Source: Bacteroides sp.
GTDB lineage: Bacteria; Bacteroidota; Bacteroidia; Bacteroidales; Bacteroidaceae
Assembly (NCBI GenBank): GCA_017556595.1
Contig: JAFYML010000059.1
Coordinates: 1 to 13,521 of the forward strand
Direction of reading: 5' to 3'
DNA: 13,521 nucleotides
The notes below the pieces were generated by a model. That model worked only from the letters and a program-made list of their open reading frames with translations, was not told where the DNA came from and made no database searches. Positions 1 to 7,724 of this stretch are shown here, one piece after another. The position numbers were made by a program, and so were the translations under genes. Every line of letters starts with the position of its first letter. The first letter of the stretch is position 1.

Positions 1-150
1 CTTACAAAAAGAATAATCAACAGGCTCTGCGACACTGAAAATCCTGCGGATATTTCCCGTACCTTGATTGTAACCTTTACAAAGGCGGCGGCTAATGAGC
101 TCAAAACACGTATATCCAAGGCTTTAAGTGAAGCTATTGCCGAAAATCCA
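1..150 (+). other. AddA/UvrD-like helicase segment joined in frame to dnaA
   Basis: Frame 1 from base 1 encodes a segment containing [20 protein letters not shown] followed by [18 protein letters not shown]. This matches the stretch just after Walker A in superfamily 1 helicases, motif Ia (LIVTFTxAAAxELxxRI), and in detail resembles AddA (nuclease/helicase subunit A) of Clostridia rather than any part of DnaA. The switch falls around bases 127-150, where the peptide SEAIAENP fits both families: AddA continues [11 protein letters not shown], and DnaA has AIA-NP just before TTFNPLF. A short stretch shared by two genomes would give this result in a metagenome assembly. The domain recognition is from memory of the families, without a database search. 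Confidence 0.75.
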
Positions 151-1083
151 ACAAGAACTACCTTCAACCCCCTATTCCTATACGGAGCATCGGGTGTAGG
201 TAAAACTCACTTGATTAACGCAATTGGAGCCAAGATTAAGGAATTGCATCCCGAAAAGCGCGTGTTATACGTTTCAGCACACCTTTTCCAAGTGCAATAC
301 ACCGACTCTGTTCGCAACAATACGGTGAATGACTTCATCAAGTTCTACCAAACCATCGACGTATTGATTGTTGATGATATTCAAGAATTTGCAGGAGTAA
401 CCCGTACACAAAACACATTTTTCCACATCTTCAACCACTTACAACAGAACGGAAAGCAATTGATTCTCAGTTCCGACCGTTCACCTGCTATGCTACAAGG
501 TATGGAAGAAAGAATGATTACCCGCTTCAAATGGGGCATGGTAGCCGAATTAGAAAAGCCTACCATCGAACTACGCAAAGACATCCTTCGTAGCAAAATT
601 AAGCGCGATGGTTTGAAGTTCCCCGAAGAGGTAATCAGTTTCATTGCTGAGAATGTGTGTGATAGTGTACGCGACTTGGAAGGTATAATCATCTCGATTA
701 TGGCGCATGCCACTATTTACAACCGCGAAGTTGATTTAGATTTGGCGCAACGAATTGTTCGAAAGGTAGTAAACTACACACAAAAAGAGATTACGATTGA
801 AGACATTATCAATACCGTAAGCGACCATTTTAATATCAGTACCGCACTTATTCGTTCAGCTTCGCGCAAGCGTGAAGTAGTACAAGCACGCCAAGTGGCC
901 ATGTACTTAGCTAAAACCCACACTGAACTATCTAGTGCACGAATTGGAAGTTATATTGGTAATCGCGACCATGCTACCGTATTGCACGCATGCAAGCTAA
1001 TCAAAGATTTAAAAGAGGTTGACAAGACATTCAATTCCGACCTCGATACAATTACTTCTTTGCTAACTAAGAAAGCTAAATAA
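1..1083 (+). CDS. dnaA: Chromosomal replication initiator DnaA, N-terminus missing and replaced by foreign sequence
   Basis: DnaA is the AAA+ ATPase that binds and melts the replication origin. Residue numbers here count from the TTG at base 64. From about residue 30 the protein is clear Bacteroidales DnaA: Walker A GASGVGKT (41-48), Walker [10 protein letters not shown] with D104/D105, the arginine finger in MITRFKWGM (R154), sensor II in SVRDLEG (R203), and the domain IV DNA-binding signature [11 protein letters not shown] (299-309). Domain I, the linker and the first part of domain III are absent. Their place is taken by an AddA/UvrD-like segment in the same frame (separate entry). The frame is open back to base 1, so there is no supported start codon; the TTG at 64 lies inside the helicase motif and is not credible. 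Family members are usually about 450-470 residues, against roughly 310 DnaA residues here. It ends just before a strong terminator. The DnaA identity is secure; the 5' end is not. Confidence 0.9.
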   Translation, partial: LTKRIINRLCDTENPADISRTLIVTFTKAAANELKTRISKALSEAIAENPTRTTFNPLFLYGASGVGKTHLINAIGAKIKELHPEKRVLYVSAHLFQVQYTDSVRNNTVNDFIKFYQTIDVLIVDDIQEFAGVTRTQNTFFHIFNHLQQNGKQLILSSDRSPAMLQGMEERMITRFKWGMVAELEKPTIELRKDILRSKIKRDGLKFPEEVISFIAENVCDSVRDLEGIIISIMAHATIYNREVDLDLAQRIVRKVVNYTQKEITIEDIINTVSDHFNISTALIRSASRKREVVQARQVAMYLAKTHTELSSARIGSYIGNRDHATVLHACKLIKDLKEVDKTFNSDLDTITSLLTKKAK

Positions 1084-1086
1084 AAT

Positions 1087-1113
1087 AAAACGGCGCCAAT
1101 TGGCGCCGTTTTT
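1087..1113. terminator. Two-way intrinsic terminator between dnaA and the nitroreductase
   Basis: AAAACGGCGCC (1087-1097) pairs perfectly with GGCGCCGTTTT (1102-1112) around an AATT loop. A T-rich run follows on the plus strand, and the A-run at 1084-1090 gives T's on the minus strand. It sits between two convergent stop codons (1083 and 1121), so it can end both transcripts. Confidence 0.9.
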
Positions 1114-1120
1114 CTTTTAT

Positions 1121-1858
1121 TTAGCAAAAGCCTTGTTTCTTTAATGTTTCCAAAAGCACTTCCGAAAAGAGTTCGTTGTCAGCTTTCTTATATCGCACAT
1201 CCGTAAATACTTGCGCCAACGTTTCCTTTTTATTCTCTTCAATAAATTTCAAGTTCTCAGGAAGCGATTCTTTATAAGCATAAAGTCTATCGATATCATC
1301 TGCTGAATAATCGTGATAAGTCTCTTGATGAAGAATTGCCTCGAGTGGCAAACGATCTACTTGCTCGGGAGATTCATCGGGCCAACCTAATGTAATGGTA
1401 GTAATCGGGAATACCAACTTAGGTAATTGCAATGCATCAATAATTTGATTAGGATTATAAGTAGTTGTGCCTAAATAGCAAATACCCAACCCTCTTTCTT
1501 CGGCTGCTACACAAAAAGTCTGCGCCACTAACAACGCATCAACTGCACCCGTTACAAACCATTGCAAATTGTCGTAACCAGGTATTGCTTGACGTTGCTC
1601 GCACCACTTTGAAAAACGATTCAAATCAACACAAAAAGTCAACACCACTGGTGCTTTCTTCACCATTGGTTGATTAAAATGAGCAGGAGACAATTTTTCC
1701 TTCATTGCTGCATCGCGTGTAAGCACCACACTATACGTTTGCATATTACCTACGGTAGAAGCTCGACAAGCAATTTCCATAAGTTCATTCAACAACTCCG
1801 GCGTTACATCTTTTTCTTGATAGCGACGGATTGTCCGCCTTTGTTTCATACTTTCCAT
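1121..1858 (-). CDS. NfsA-like FMN-dependent NAD(P)H nitroreductase
   Basis: This 245-residue protein belongs to the nitroreductase superfamily, closest in layout and length to the NfsA/Frp group (about 240 residues). These cytoplasmic FMN enzymes transfer two electrons from NAD(P)H to nitroaromatics, quinones or flavin. Visible family marks are the N-terminal RRTIRRY, which contacts the FMN phosphate in this family, GNMQTYSVV (about 37-45), the central RGLGICYLGTTTYNP, and LGWPDESPEQVDRLPLEAIL near residue 155-175. The C-terminal third is charged and helical, as in NfsA. The ATG at 1858 follows a good promoter; an in-frame ATG three codons later (1849) is an alternative start. No neighbour shares its pathway, and the physiological substrate cannot be told from sequence. 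Confidence 0.87.
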   Translation of the reverse strand: MESMKQRRTIRRYQEKDVTPELLNELMEIACRASTVGNMQTYSVVLTRDAAMKEKLSPAHFNQPMVKKAPVVLTFCVDLNRFSKWCEQRQAIPGYDNLQWFVTGAVDALLVAQTFCVAAEERGLGICYLGTTTYNPNQIIDALQLPKLVFPITTITLGWPDESPEQVDRLPLEAILHQETYHDYSADDIDRLYAYKESLPENLKFIEENKKETLAQVFTDVRYKKADNELFSEVLLETLKKQGFC

Positions 1859-1882
1859 ACCTTATTATATATAATTATGATG

Positions 1883-1914
1883 CAAAAGTAGCGAAAGATT
1901 ATTTAGTATGCAAA
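1883..1914 (-). promoter_or_regulatory. Promoter of the nitroreductase gene
   Basis: Read on the minus strand, TTTG (1914-1911) lies 20 bases before TACTTTTG (1890-1883), an exact match to the Bacteroidetes primary-sigma pattern TTTG-N19-21-TAnnTTTG. It lies 25 bases upstream of the ATG at 1858. Confidence 0.7.
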
Positions 1915-2030
1915 GAAAATATGATAGTTACACAAAAAAGTGTTACGCAAAGCATCTAAAAAGATACCAATATCACAATCTACACTCAGAAACAAGTTTT
2001 CTGCTAAGCAAAACAACAAAATAAATCAAA

Positions 2031-2047
2031 TTTTCCATTTTGGAAAA
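2031..2047. repeat. Perfect 7-bp palindrome TTTTCCA-TTT-TGGAAAA
   Basis: The arms at 2031-2037 and 2041-2047 are exact reverse complements around TTT. The right arm overlaps the first copy of the 14-bp direct repeat. The position is about 100 bases upstream of the nrdJ -33 element, which would suit an upstream operator; this role is inferred. Confidence 0.6.
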
Positions 2048-2116
2048 CTTTTAAGATTTTTAAAAATTCCAATTCACTGATAATTAAGTTACTATCTTTT
2101 CGTTTTGGAAAACTTT
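2038..2116. repeat. Pair of identical 14-bp direct repeats upstream of nrdJ
   Basis: TTTTGGAAAACTTT occurs exactly at 2038-2051 and again at 2103-2116, 65 bases start to start, or a little over six helical turns. The second copy ends 31 bases before the nrdJ -33 element. Identity over 14 bases in a short gap is notable even allowing for the high AT content. The function is unknown. Confidence 0.6.
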
Positions 2117-2147
2117 ATATTTTTATCGAAAAAAATTCTGAAAACAT

Positions 2148-2178
2148 TTTGCCAATATCAAAAACATTAGTAGCTTTG
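2148..2178 (+). promoter_or_regulatory. nrdJ promoter
   Basis: TTTG (2148-2151), a 19-base spacer, then TAGCTTTG (2171-2178) match the Bacteroidetes housekeeping promoter exactly. Transcription would start near 2185, leaving a leader of about 70 bases before the GTG start at 2256. Confidence 0.7.
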
Positions 2179-2255
2179 CAGACACATTTATTAGCCAAAT
2201 AGGTAAACTTCTACACATTTACTTATTAAAACAATCTAACTAATTAATACTCATC

Positions 2256-4793
2256 GTGGAAAACAAAATTTATTCCTATGAAGAAGCCTTTGAAGCCTCT
2301 TTGAAGTACTTTAAAGGCGATGAATTGGCTGCACGTGTTTGGGTAAACAAGTATGCAGTAAAAGATTCTTTCGGCAACATCTATGAAAAGTCGCCGGAAG
2401 ACATGCATTTGCGTATAGCAAACGAAGTTGCTCGTATCGAAGCAAAGTACGCTAATCCTCTCACACCTCAAGAGTTGTTCGATTTGCTCGACCATTTCAA
2501 GTACATCGTACCACAAGGTAGTCCGATGACAGGTATTGGCAACAACTTCCAAGTAGCTTCTCTATCTAACTGTTTCGTAATTGGTGTGGATGGCAATGCC
2601 GATTCATACGGAGCAATTTTCAAAGTTGACGAAGAACAAGTTCAACTTATGAAACGTCGTGGTGGTGTAGGTCACGATTTGTCACACATCCGTCCAAAGG
2701 GTTCACCTGTAAAGAACTCAGCTTTGACCTCTACAGGTATCGTACCTTTCATGGAACGCTATTCTAACTCTACTCGCGAGGTTGCACAAGATGGCCGCCG
2801 TGGCGCATTGATGTTGAGTGTATCTATCAAACACCCCGACTCGGAATCGTTTATTGATGCTAAGATGACCGAAGGTAAAGTTACCGGCGCTAATGTATCG
2901 GTTAAACTTGACGATGCTTTCATGCAAGCCGTAGTAGATGGTCAACCTTACACACAACAATACCCTATCGATGCTACAGAACCATTGGTAAAGAAGGATA
3001 TCGATGCTAGCGCATTGTGGAAAAAGATTGTTCACAATGCATGGAAATCGGCCGAGCCAGGTGTACTTTTCTGGGATACTATCATCAAAGAATCTGTGCC
3101 CGATTGCTATGCCGACCTTGGCTATCGTACCGTATCAACTAACCCTTGTGGTGAAATTCCTTTGTGTCCTTATGACTCTTGCCGTTTGTTGGCTATCAAC
3201 CTCTATTCATATGTAGTAAACCCATTCACCCCTGAGGCTTACTTCGATTTCGATTTGTTCAAGAAGCATGTTGGCTTGGCACAACGCATCATGGACGACA
3301 TTATCGACTTGGAATTGGAAAAGATTGAGCGCATCATGCAAAAGATTGATTCCGACCCAGAAGATGAGAACGTAAAACAAACTGAGCGTGTATTGTGGGA
3401 TAAGATTTACAAAAAGAGTGGTCAAGGTCGTCGTACAGGTGTAGGTATCACCGCTGAAGGCGATATGCTTGCTGCATTAGGTTTGCGTTATGGAACAGAA
3501 GAAGCAACCAACTTCTCTGAAAAAGTACACCAAACTATTGCTATCAGCGCATACCGTTCATCGGTACAAATGGCTAAGGAACGTGGTGCATTCGAAATCT
3601 ACGACACAGCTCGCGAAGCAAATAACCCATTCATCAATCGTTTGCGCGAAGCCGATCCTGAATTGTACGAAGAAATGAAGCAATATGGTCGTCGCAACAT
3701 CGCATGTTTGACTATCGCTCCTACAGGAACAACCAGCTTGATGACCCAAACAACTTCGGGTATCGAGCCTGTATTCCTCCCCGTTTACAAGCGTCGTCGC
3801 AAAGTGAATCCAAACGACACCAATGTTCATGTTGATTTCATCGACGAAACAGGTGATGCATTCGAAGAATACATTGTATATCATCCTAAGTTCGTTACTT
3901 GGATGGAAACACAAGGTTTGGATCCAAACAAACGCTACTCACAAGAAGAAATCGATGCATTGGTAGAGAAGTCACCTTATTACAAAGCAACCTCTAACGA
4001 CGTGGATTGGTTGATGAAGGTGAAAATGCAAGGCCGCATCCAAAAATGGGTGGACCACTCTATCAGCGTTACCATCAACTTGCCAAATAATGTGGAAGAA
4101 GAGTTAGTGAATCGCCTCTACATTGAAGCATGGAAATCTGGTTGCAAGGGATGTACAGTATATCGCGATGGTTCACGCTCGGGTGTACTTATCTCTACCA
4201 AGAACGAGAAGAAGGAAGAACTTCCTCCATGCAAGCCACCTACAGTAGTAGAAGTTCGTCCAAGAATCTTGAATGCCGACGTTGTACGTTTCCAAAACAA
4301 CAAGGAAAAGTGGGTAGCATTCGTAGGTATCCTCGACGGTCATCCATACGAAATCTTTACCGGTGTGCTCGACGATGAAGAAGGTATCGTATTGCCAAAG
4401 AGTGTAAACTGCGGTCATATCATCAAGAATGTTGACGAAGAAGGCAACAAACGCTACGACTTCCAATTCGAAAACAAGCGTGGCTACAAAGTTACTATCG
4501 AAGGACTTTCTGAAAAGTTCAACCAAGAATATTGGAACTATGCTAAGTTAATTTCGGGCGTGCTCCGTTATCGTATGCCTATCGAACAAGTAATGAAGTT
4601 GATTGGTTCTTTGTCTTTGGATAGCGAAAGCATCAACACTTGGAAGAATGGTGTAGAACGTGCATTGAAGAAGTATGTACAAGATGGTACAGAAGCCAAG
4701 GGCAAGAAGTGTCCAAACTGCGGCAACGAAACCTTGATTTACCAAGAAGGTTGCCTCATCTGTACAAGCTGCGGTGCTTCACGTTGCGGATAA
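2256..4793 (+). CDS. nrdJ: Adenosylcobalamin-dependent (class II) ribonucleotide reductase
   Basis: NrdJ reduces ribonucleotides to deoxyribonucleotides with a thiyl radical made from coenzyme B12, so it needs neither oxygen nor a separate radical subunit. The 845 residues carry the catalytic set. The redox pair is C106 (in SLSNCFVIG) and C309. The thiyl-radical C298 and general base E300 lie in NPCGEIPL. The phosphate-binding ACLTIAPTGTTS is at about 483-494, and the class II signature GCTVYRDGSR is at 632-641. A TSCPD-type domain covers about 665-810. The C-terminus is a cysteine-rich zinc ribbon and redox tail (C819, C822, C833, C836, C839, C844). There is no N-terminal ATP-cone. The start is GTG at 2256: the peptide after it (MENKIYSYEEAFEASLKYF) fits the usual N-terminus of Bacteroidales NrdJ, and no upstream in-frame ATG is available. 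No Shine-Dalgarno sequence precedes it. Confidence 0.95.
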   Translation: MENKIYSYEEAFEASLKYFKGDELAARVWVNKYAVKDSFGNIYEKSPEDMHLRIANEVARIEAKYANPLTPQELFDLLDHFKYIVPQGSPMTGIGNNFQVASLSNCFVIGVDGNADSYGAIFKVDEEQVQLMKRRGGVGHDLSHIRPKGSPVKNSALTSTGIVPFMERYSNSTREVAQDGRRGALMLSVSIKHPDSESFIDAKMTEGKVTGANVSVKLDDAFMQAVVDGQPYTQQYPIDATEPLVKKDIDASALWKKIVHNAWKSAEPGVLFWDTIIKESVPDCYADLGYRTVSTNPCGEIPLCPYDSCRLLAINLYSYVVNPFTPEAYFDFDLFKKHVGLAQRIMDDIIDLELEKIERIMQKIDSDPEDENVKQTERVLWDKIYKKSGQGRRTGVGITAEGDMLAALGLRYGTEEATNFSEKVHQTIAISAYRSSVQMAKERGAFEIYDTAREANNPFINRLREADPELYEEMKQYGRRNIACLTIAPTGTTSLMTQTTSGIEPVFLPVYKRRRKVNPNDTNVHVDFIDETGDAFEEYIVYHPKFVTWMETQGLDPNKRYSQEEIDALVEKSPYYKATSNDVDWLMKVKMQGRIQKWVDHSISVTINLPNNVEEELVNRLYIEAWKSGCKGCTVYRDGSRSGVLISTKNEKKEELPPCKPPTVVEVRPRILNADVVRFQNNKEKWVAFVGILDGHPYEIFTGVLDDEEGIVLPKSVNCGHIIKNVDEEGNKRYDFQFENKRGYKVTIEGLSEKFNQEYWNYAKLISGVLRYRMPIEQVMKLIGSLSLDSESINTWKNGVERALKKYVQDGTEAKGKKCPNCGNETLIYQEGCLICTSCGASRCG

Positions 4794-4804
4794 GAACTAA
4801 ACTA

Positions 4805-4829
4805 ATGCAATCGTTTGCATAGCATTTTT
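4805..4829 (+). terminator. Weak terminator-like hairpin after nrdJ
   Basis: ATGCAA (4805-4810) pairs with TTGCAT (4815-4820), followed by AGCA and five T's (4825-4829). The stem is only six pairs and AT-rich, so this is a weak candidate. The larger structure just downstream may do the terminating instead. Confidence 0.35.
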
Positions 4830-4840
4830 CAGCGTTATTG

Positions 4841-4910
4841 AATCAATAACTACATAACTGTGAACAAAAGTATTTATACTTGCATAGTTATTGTAGTTAT
4901 TGATTTTTTT
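4841..4910 (+). promoter_or_regulatory. Large inverted-repeat hairpin with T-run, directly before malQ
   Basis: AATCAATAACTACA (4841-4854) is the exact reverse complement of 4892-4905. Inside it, 4855-4862 pairs with 4883-4890 (one G-T pair, T4891 bulged), and AAGTAT (4868-4873) pairs with ATACTT (4876-4881). The whole can fold into one long, nested hairpin. T's run from 4904 to 4910 and the malQ ATG follows at 4922. Each arm contains two tandem copies of ATAACTnn (4846-4853, 4854-4861) or the mirror image. It could be the nrdJ terminator, an attenuator of malQ, or a four-half-site operator. A near-match promoter -7 element, TATACTTG (4875-4882), sits in the apical loop. Confidence 0.6.
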
Positions 4911-4921
4911 GTACCACATAT

Positions 4922-7615
4922 ATGACGCTGATTTTTAACATAGAATATCGTACTAATTGGGGTGAAGAAGTGCGTGTTTTAGGAAACATTCCTGAGCTTG
5001 GCAACAACAACCCCGAACAAGCCGTCGCACTACATACCATCGACGGTATACATTGGACAGCCGAAACAAGCATCAAGCTTCCCAAAAACGGCAAGGTTCA
5101 ATACAGCTATCACATCTATTATGGCGGAAACGTTGTCCGCTCCGAATGGAATTACTTGCCTCGCACCCTCTATGTTTCGGGCGCAAGCAAAAAAACATAT
5201 CGCATAGAAGATTGTTGGAAAAATATTCCCGAGCAACAATACTTCTACACATCAGCCTTCACCGAATCGTTGCTTGCACACAACAAGCGCAGTGCGGCTC
5301 CAAAGAGCAAGAATCAAAGTATCTTGTTCAAAGCCTATGCACCTTGTGTAGATAACGACCATTGTTTGGCCATTTGCGGTAATCAACCCGCATTAGGCAA
5401 TTGGGATGTAACGAAGTGCATCCTGATGAGTGATGCCAACTTCCCCGAATGGCAAGCCGATGTCGATGCTACCACACTAACCTACCCCATTGAATATAAA
5501 TTTGTTCTTTACAACAAAATAAGCAAAAGCGTTGTGGCGTGGGAGAATAACCCCAACCGCTACATTGCCGACCCACAAATTGGCGAAAACGAAACCCTTG
5601 CTATTGGAGACCGATACGTTTATTTCGATCTTCCAGCTTGGAAGGGAGCCGGTGTAGCTATTCCAGTATTCTCATTACGCTCGGAGAATAGCTTCGGTAT
5701 CGGCGACTTTGGCGACTTAAAAAAGATGATTGACTGGGCTGTGCTGACCAAACAAAACGTGGTACAAATTCTGCCCATCAACGACACAACCATGACGCAT
5801 ACCTGGAAAGACTCTTATCCTTATAATAGTATTTCCATCTATGCTTTGCATCCATTGTATGCCGATTTAAAACAATTAGGCACGCTGAAGAACAAACGAA
5901 AGATGGGCGAATTCAATCGCCGCCAACAAGCTTTGAACGCGCTCGAAGTGATGGACTACGAAGCCGTGAACCAATGCAAGTGGGAATATTTCCGCTTGAT
6001 ATTCAAGCAAGAAGGCGAAGCCGTATTGGCAAGCGATGCATTCAAACAATTCTTTGAAAGCAACCGCGAATGGTTGCAACCCTATGCTGCATTTAGTTAT
6101 TTGCGCGATGTATATAAAACACCTAACTTTAACGAGTGGCCCGAACACAATGTGTACGATGCCGCTAAAATCGAAGCCCTTTGCCAACCTACCTCAACTA
6201 TTTATCCAGACATCGCCATTTACTATTATATCCAATTTAACTTGCACCTCCAACTGCTGGATGCCACCAATCATGCCCGTAAGCAAGGCGTAGTGCTGAA
6301 GGGAGATATCCCTATCGGCATCAGTCGCACCAGCGTAGAGGCTTGGAAAGAGCCACACTACTTCAACATGAATGGACAGGCCGGTGCCCCACCCGATGAT
6401 TTCTCCGTGAACGGACAAAATTGGGGATTCCCCACCTACAACTGGGAAGTAATGGAGCAAGATGGCTACTCATGGTGGATGAAGCGTTTCCGCAAGATGA
6501 GCGAGTATTTCGATGCATACCGCATCGACCACATCCTTGGCTTCTTCCGCATTTGGGAAATTCCTATGCACTCTGTGCATGGATTGCTCGGGCAGTTTGC
6601 ACCTTCGCTTCCCATGTCGCGCGAGGAAATCGAAAGTTACGGTTTGCAATTCCGTTCGGATTTCTTCTTAAAGCCTTACATTCACAGTTTCTTCTTGGAA
6701 GAAATCTTCGGCAAGCACACCGAATTCGTAAAAGAAACATTTTTAAAGCCAACTGGCACGTGCGAACTTTACGACATGAAGCCCGAGTTCGACACGCAAC
6801 GCAAGGTAGAAGCCCACTTTGCTGGTAAGACCGATGCTGACAGCATCTTGATTCGCGACGGATTGTACTCACTCATCAGCAACGTATTGTTTGTACCCGA
6901 CCGCAACGATGCCAACCAATACCATCCACGCATCGGTGTTCACAACGACTACATCTATCGTGCGTTGAACGATTGGGAAAAGGCTGCATTCAACCGTTTG
7001 TACGACCACTACTTCTACCATCGTCACAACGATTTCTGGGGATGTCAAGCCATGAAGAAGTTACCGCAACTCACACAAAGCACTCGTATGTTAGTGTGTG
7101 GCGAGGATTTGGGTATGATTCCGCATTGCGTAGCCGGTGTAATGAACGACTTGCGCATCCTCTCTTTAGAGATTCAGCGCATGCCGAAAGACCCTGCACA
7201 AGCCTTCGGTCATCCCGACTGGTATCCATATCGCTCGGTATGCACCATCTCTACCCACGACATGTCCACCCTTCGTGGTTGGTGGGAAGAAGACGCAAAG
7301 CTTACACAGCAATTCTACAACCAAATGTTGCATCGCGAAGGCGAAGCACCGCGCGTAGCCTCGACCGATATCTGCGAACAGGTTATCCAAGCACACCTAT
7401 CGAGCAACTCCATCCTTTGCATCCTCTCGTTGCAAGACTGGTTGTCGATAGATGAAAAGTGGCGTAATCCCGATGCACAAGCCGAGCGCATCAACATCCC
7501 GGCCAATCCGCGTCACTATTGGCGCTACCGCATGCACATAACGCTTGAGCAACTGCTAAAGGCAGATTCGGTAAACCAAAAGATTGTTGCATTAATCAAT
7601 CAGAATGGACGATAA
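4922..7615 (+). CDS. malQ: 4-alpha-glucanotransferase (amylomaltase), CBM20-CBM20-GH77
   Basis: This cytoplasmic enzyme transfers 1,4-alpha-glucan segments between maltodextrins or glycogen-like polymers, releasing glucose for glycolysis. The 897 residues contain two N-terminal starch-binding modules of CBM20 type: about 1-110, with VRVLGNIPELGNN and SEWNYLPR, and about 133-235, with LAICGNQPALGNWD and VAWENNPNR. A GH77 catalytic domain runs from about 240 to the end. Catalytic residues are readable: nucleophile D536 in DAYRIDHILGFFRIWEIP, acid/base E728 in CGEDLG, and transition-state stabiliser D780 in STHDM. The double-CBM20 arrangement with a long stretch between nucleophile and acid/base is that of the DPE2-type enzymes common in Bacteroidales. 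There is no signal peptide. The ATG at 4922 gives an immediate CBM20 beta-strand and no upstream start is available. It is monocistronic, with a large inverted repeat before it and a terminator after it. Confidence 0.95.
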   Translation: MTLIFNIEYRTNWGEEVRVLGNIPELGNNNPEQAVALHTIDGIHWTAETSIKLPKNGKVQYSYHIYYGGNVVRSEWNYLPRTLYVSGASKKTYRIEDCWKNIPEQQYFYTSAFTESLLAHNKRSAAPKSKNQSILFKAYAPCVDNDHCLAICGNQPALGNWDVTKCILMSDANFPEWQADVDATTLTYPIEYKFVLYNKISKSVVAWENNPNRYIADPQIGENETLAIGDRYVYFDLPAWKGAGVAIPVFSLRSENSFGIGDFGDLKKMIDWAVLTKQNVVQILPINDTTMTHTWKDSYPYNSISIYALHPLYADLKQLGTLKNKRKMGEFNRRQQALNALEVMDYEAVNQCKWEYFRLIFKQEGEAVLASDAFKQFFESNREWLQPYAAFSYLRDVYKTPNFNEWPEHNVYDAAKIEALCQPTSTIYPDIAIYYYIQFNLHLQLLDATNHARKQGVVLKGDIPIGISRTSVEAWKEPHYFNMNGQAGAPPDDFSVNGQNWGFPTYNWEVMEQDGYSWWMKRFRKMSEYFDAYRIDHILGFFRIWEIPMHSVHGLLGQFAPSLPMSREEIESYGLQFRSDFFLKPYIHSFFLEEIFGKHTEFVKETFLKPTGTCELYDMKPEFDTQRKVEAHFAGKTDADSILIRDGLYSLISNVLFVPDRNDANQYHPRIGVHNDYIYRALNDWEKAAFNRLYDHYFYHRHNDFWGCQAMKKLPQLTQSTRMLVCGEDLGMIPHCVAGVMNDLRILSLEIQRMPKDPAQAFGHPDWYPYRSVCTISTHDMSTLRGWWEEDAKLTQQFYNQMLHREGEAPRVASTDICEQVIQAHLSSNSILCILSLQDWLSIDEKWRNPDAQAERINIPANPRHYWRYRMHITLEQLLKADSVNQKIVALINQNGR

Positions 7616-7637
7616 ACATAAAACTATCAAAGAAAAC

Positions 7638-7668
7638 GGAGCATCTACATTCATTAGATGCTCCTTTT
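7638..7668 (+). terminator. Intrinsic terminator of malQ
   Basis: GGAGCATCTA (7638-7647) pairs perfectly with TAGATGCTCC (7655-7664) around a 7-base loop and is followed by TTTT. It lies 23 bases after the malQ stop codon. Confidence 0.9.
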
Positions 7669-7670
7669 GA

Positions 7671-7702
7671 TTTGCTCAATCCGCAAATAATCGTTTACTT
7701 TG
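7671..7702 (+). promoter_or_regulatory. folB promoter
   Basis: TTTG (7671-7674), a 20-base spacer, then TTACTTTG (7695-7702) differ from the TTTG/TAnnTTTG pattern at one position. It begins just after the malQ terminator and 22 bases separate it from the folB ATG. Confidence 0.5.
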
Positions 7703-7724
7703 CGGCATTAAGAAAAGAAAGCCG

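Larger units (their letters stand above)
1859..2255. other. AT-rich regulatory gap between the nitroreductase and nrdJ
   Basis: No gene is visible in these 397 bases. They hold the divergent nitroreductase and nrdJ promoters. They also hold the loose inverted repeat GTTACAC-A6-GTGTTAC (1927-1946, one mismatched pair), the short palindrome CAGAAA-N5-TTTCTG near 1987-2002, the perfect palindrome TTTTCCA-TTT-TGGAAAA (2031-2047), and the 14-bp direct repeat TTTTGGAAAACTTT (2038-2051 and 2103-2116). The stretch 1980-2160 is strongly AT-rich. No B12-riboswitch core, NrdR box or classical DnaA box was recognised by eye. Confidence 0.6.

Noticed and set aside
64..1083. TTG at base 64 as the dnaA start codon
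   Set aside because: The frame is open back to base 1 and the helicase motif continues across the TTG; no DnaA protein begins this way.
1927..1946. NrdR box at GTTACAC-A6-GTGTTAC
   Set aside because: Arms are mismatched, spacing and core differ from the NrdR consensus, and the site is over 200 bases from the nrdJ promoter.
1892..2255. Cobalamin riboswitch controlling nrdJ
   Set aside because: No B12-box-like core is seen, and the leader from the predicted start point is only about 70 bases, too short for the full fold.
1892..2255. oriC next to dnaA
   Set aside because: The gap is AT-rich with repeats, but no cluster of TTATnCACA-type DnaA boxes was found by eye; skew analysis could not be done.
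6421..7455. Plus-strand open frames of 135 and 160 codons inside malQ
   Set aside because: They are out-of-frame shadows of the GH77 catalytic domain, with cysteine/arginine-rich translations.
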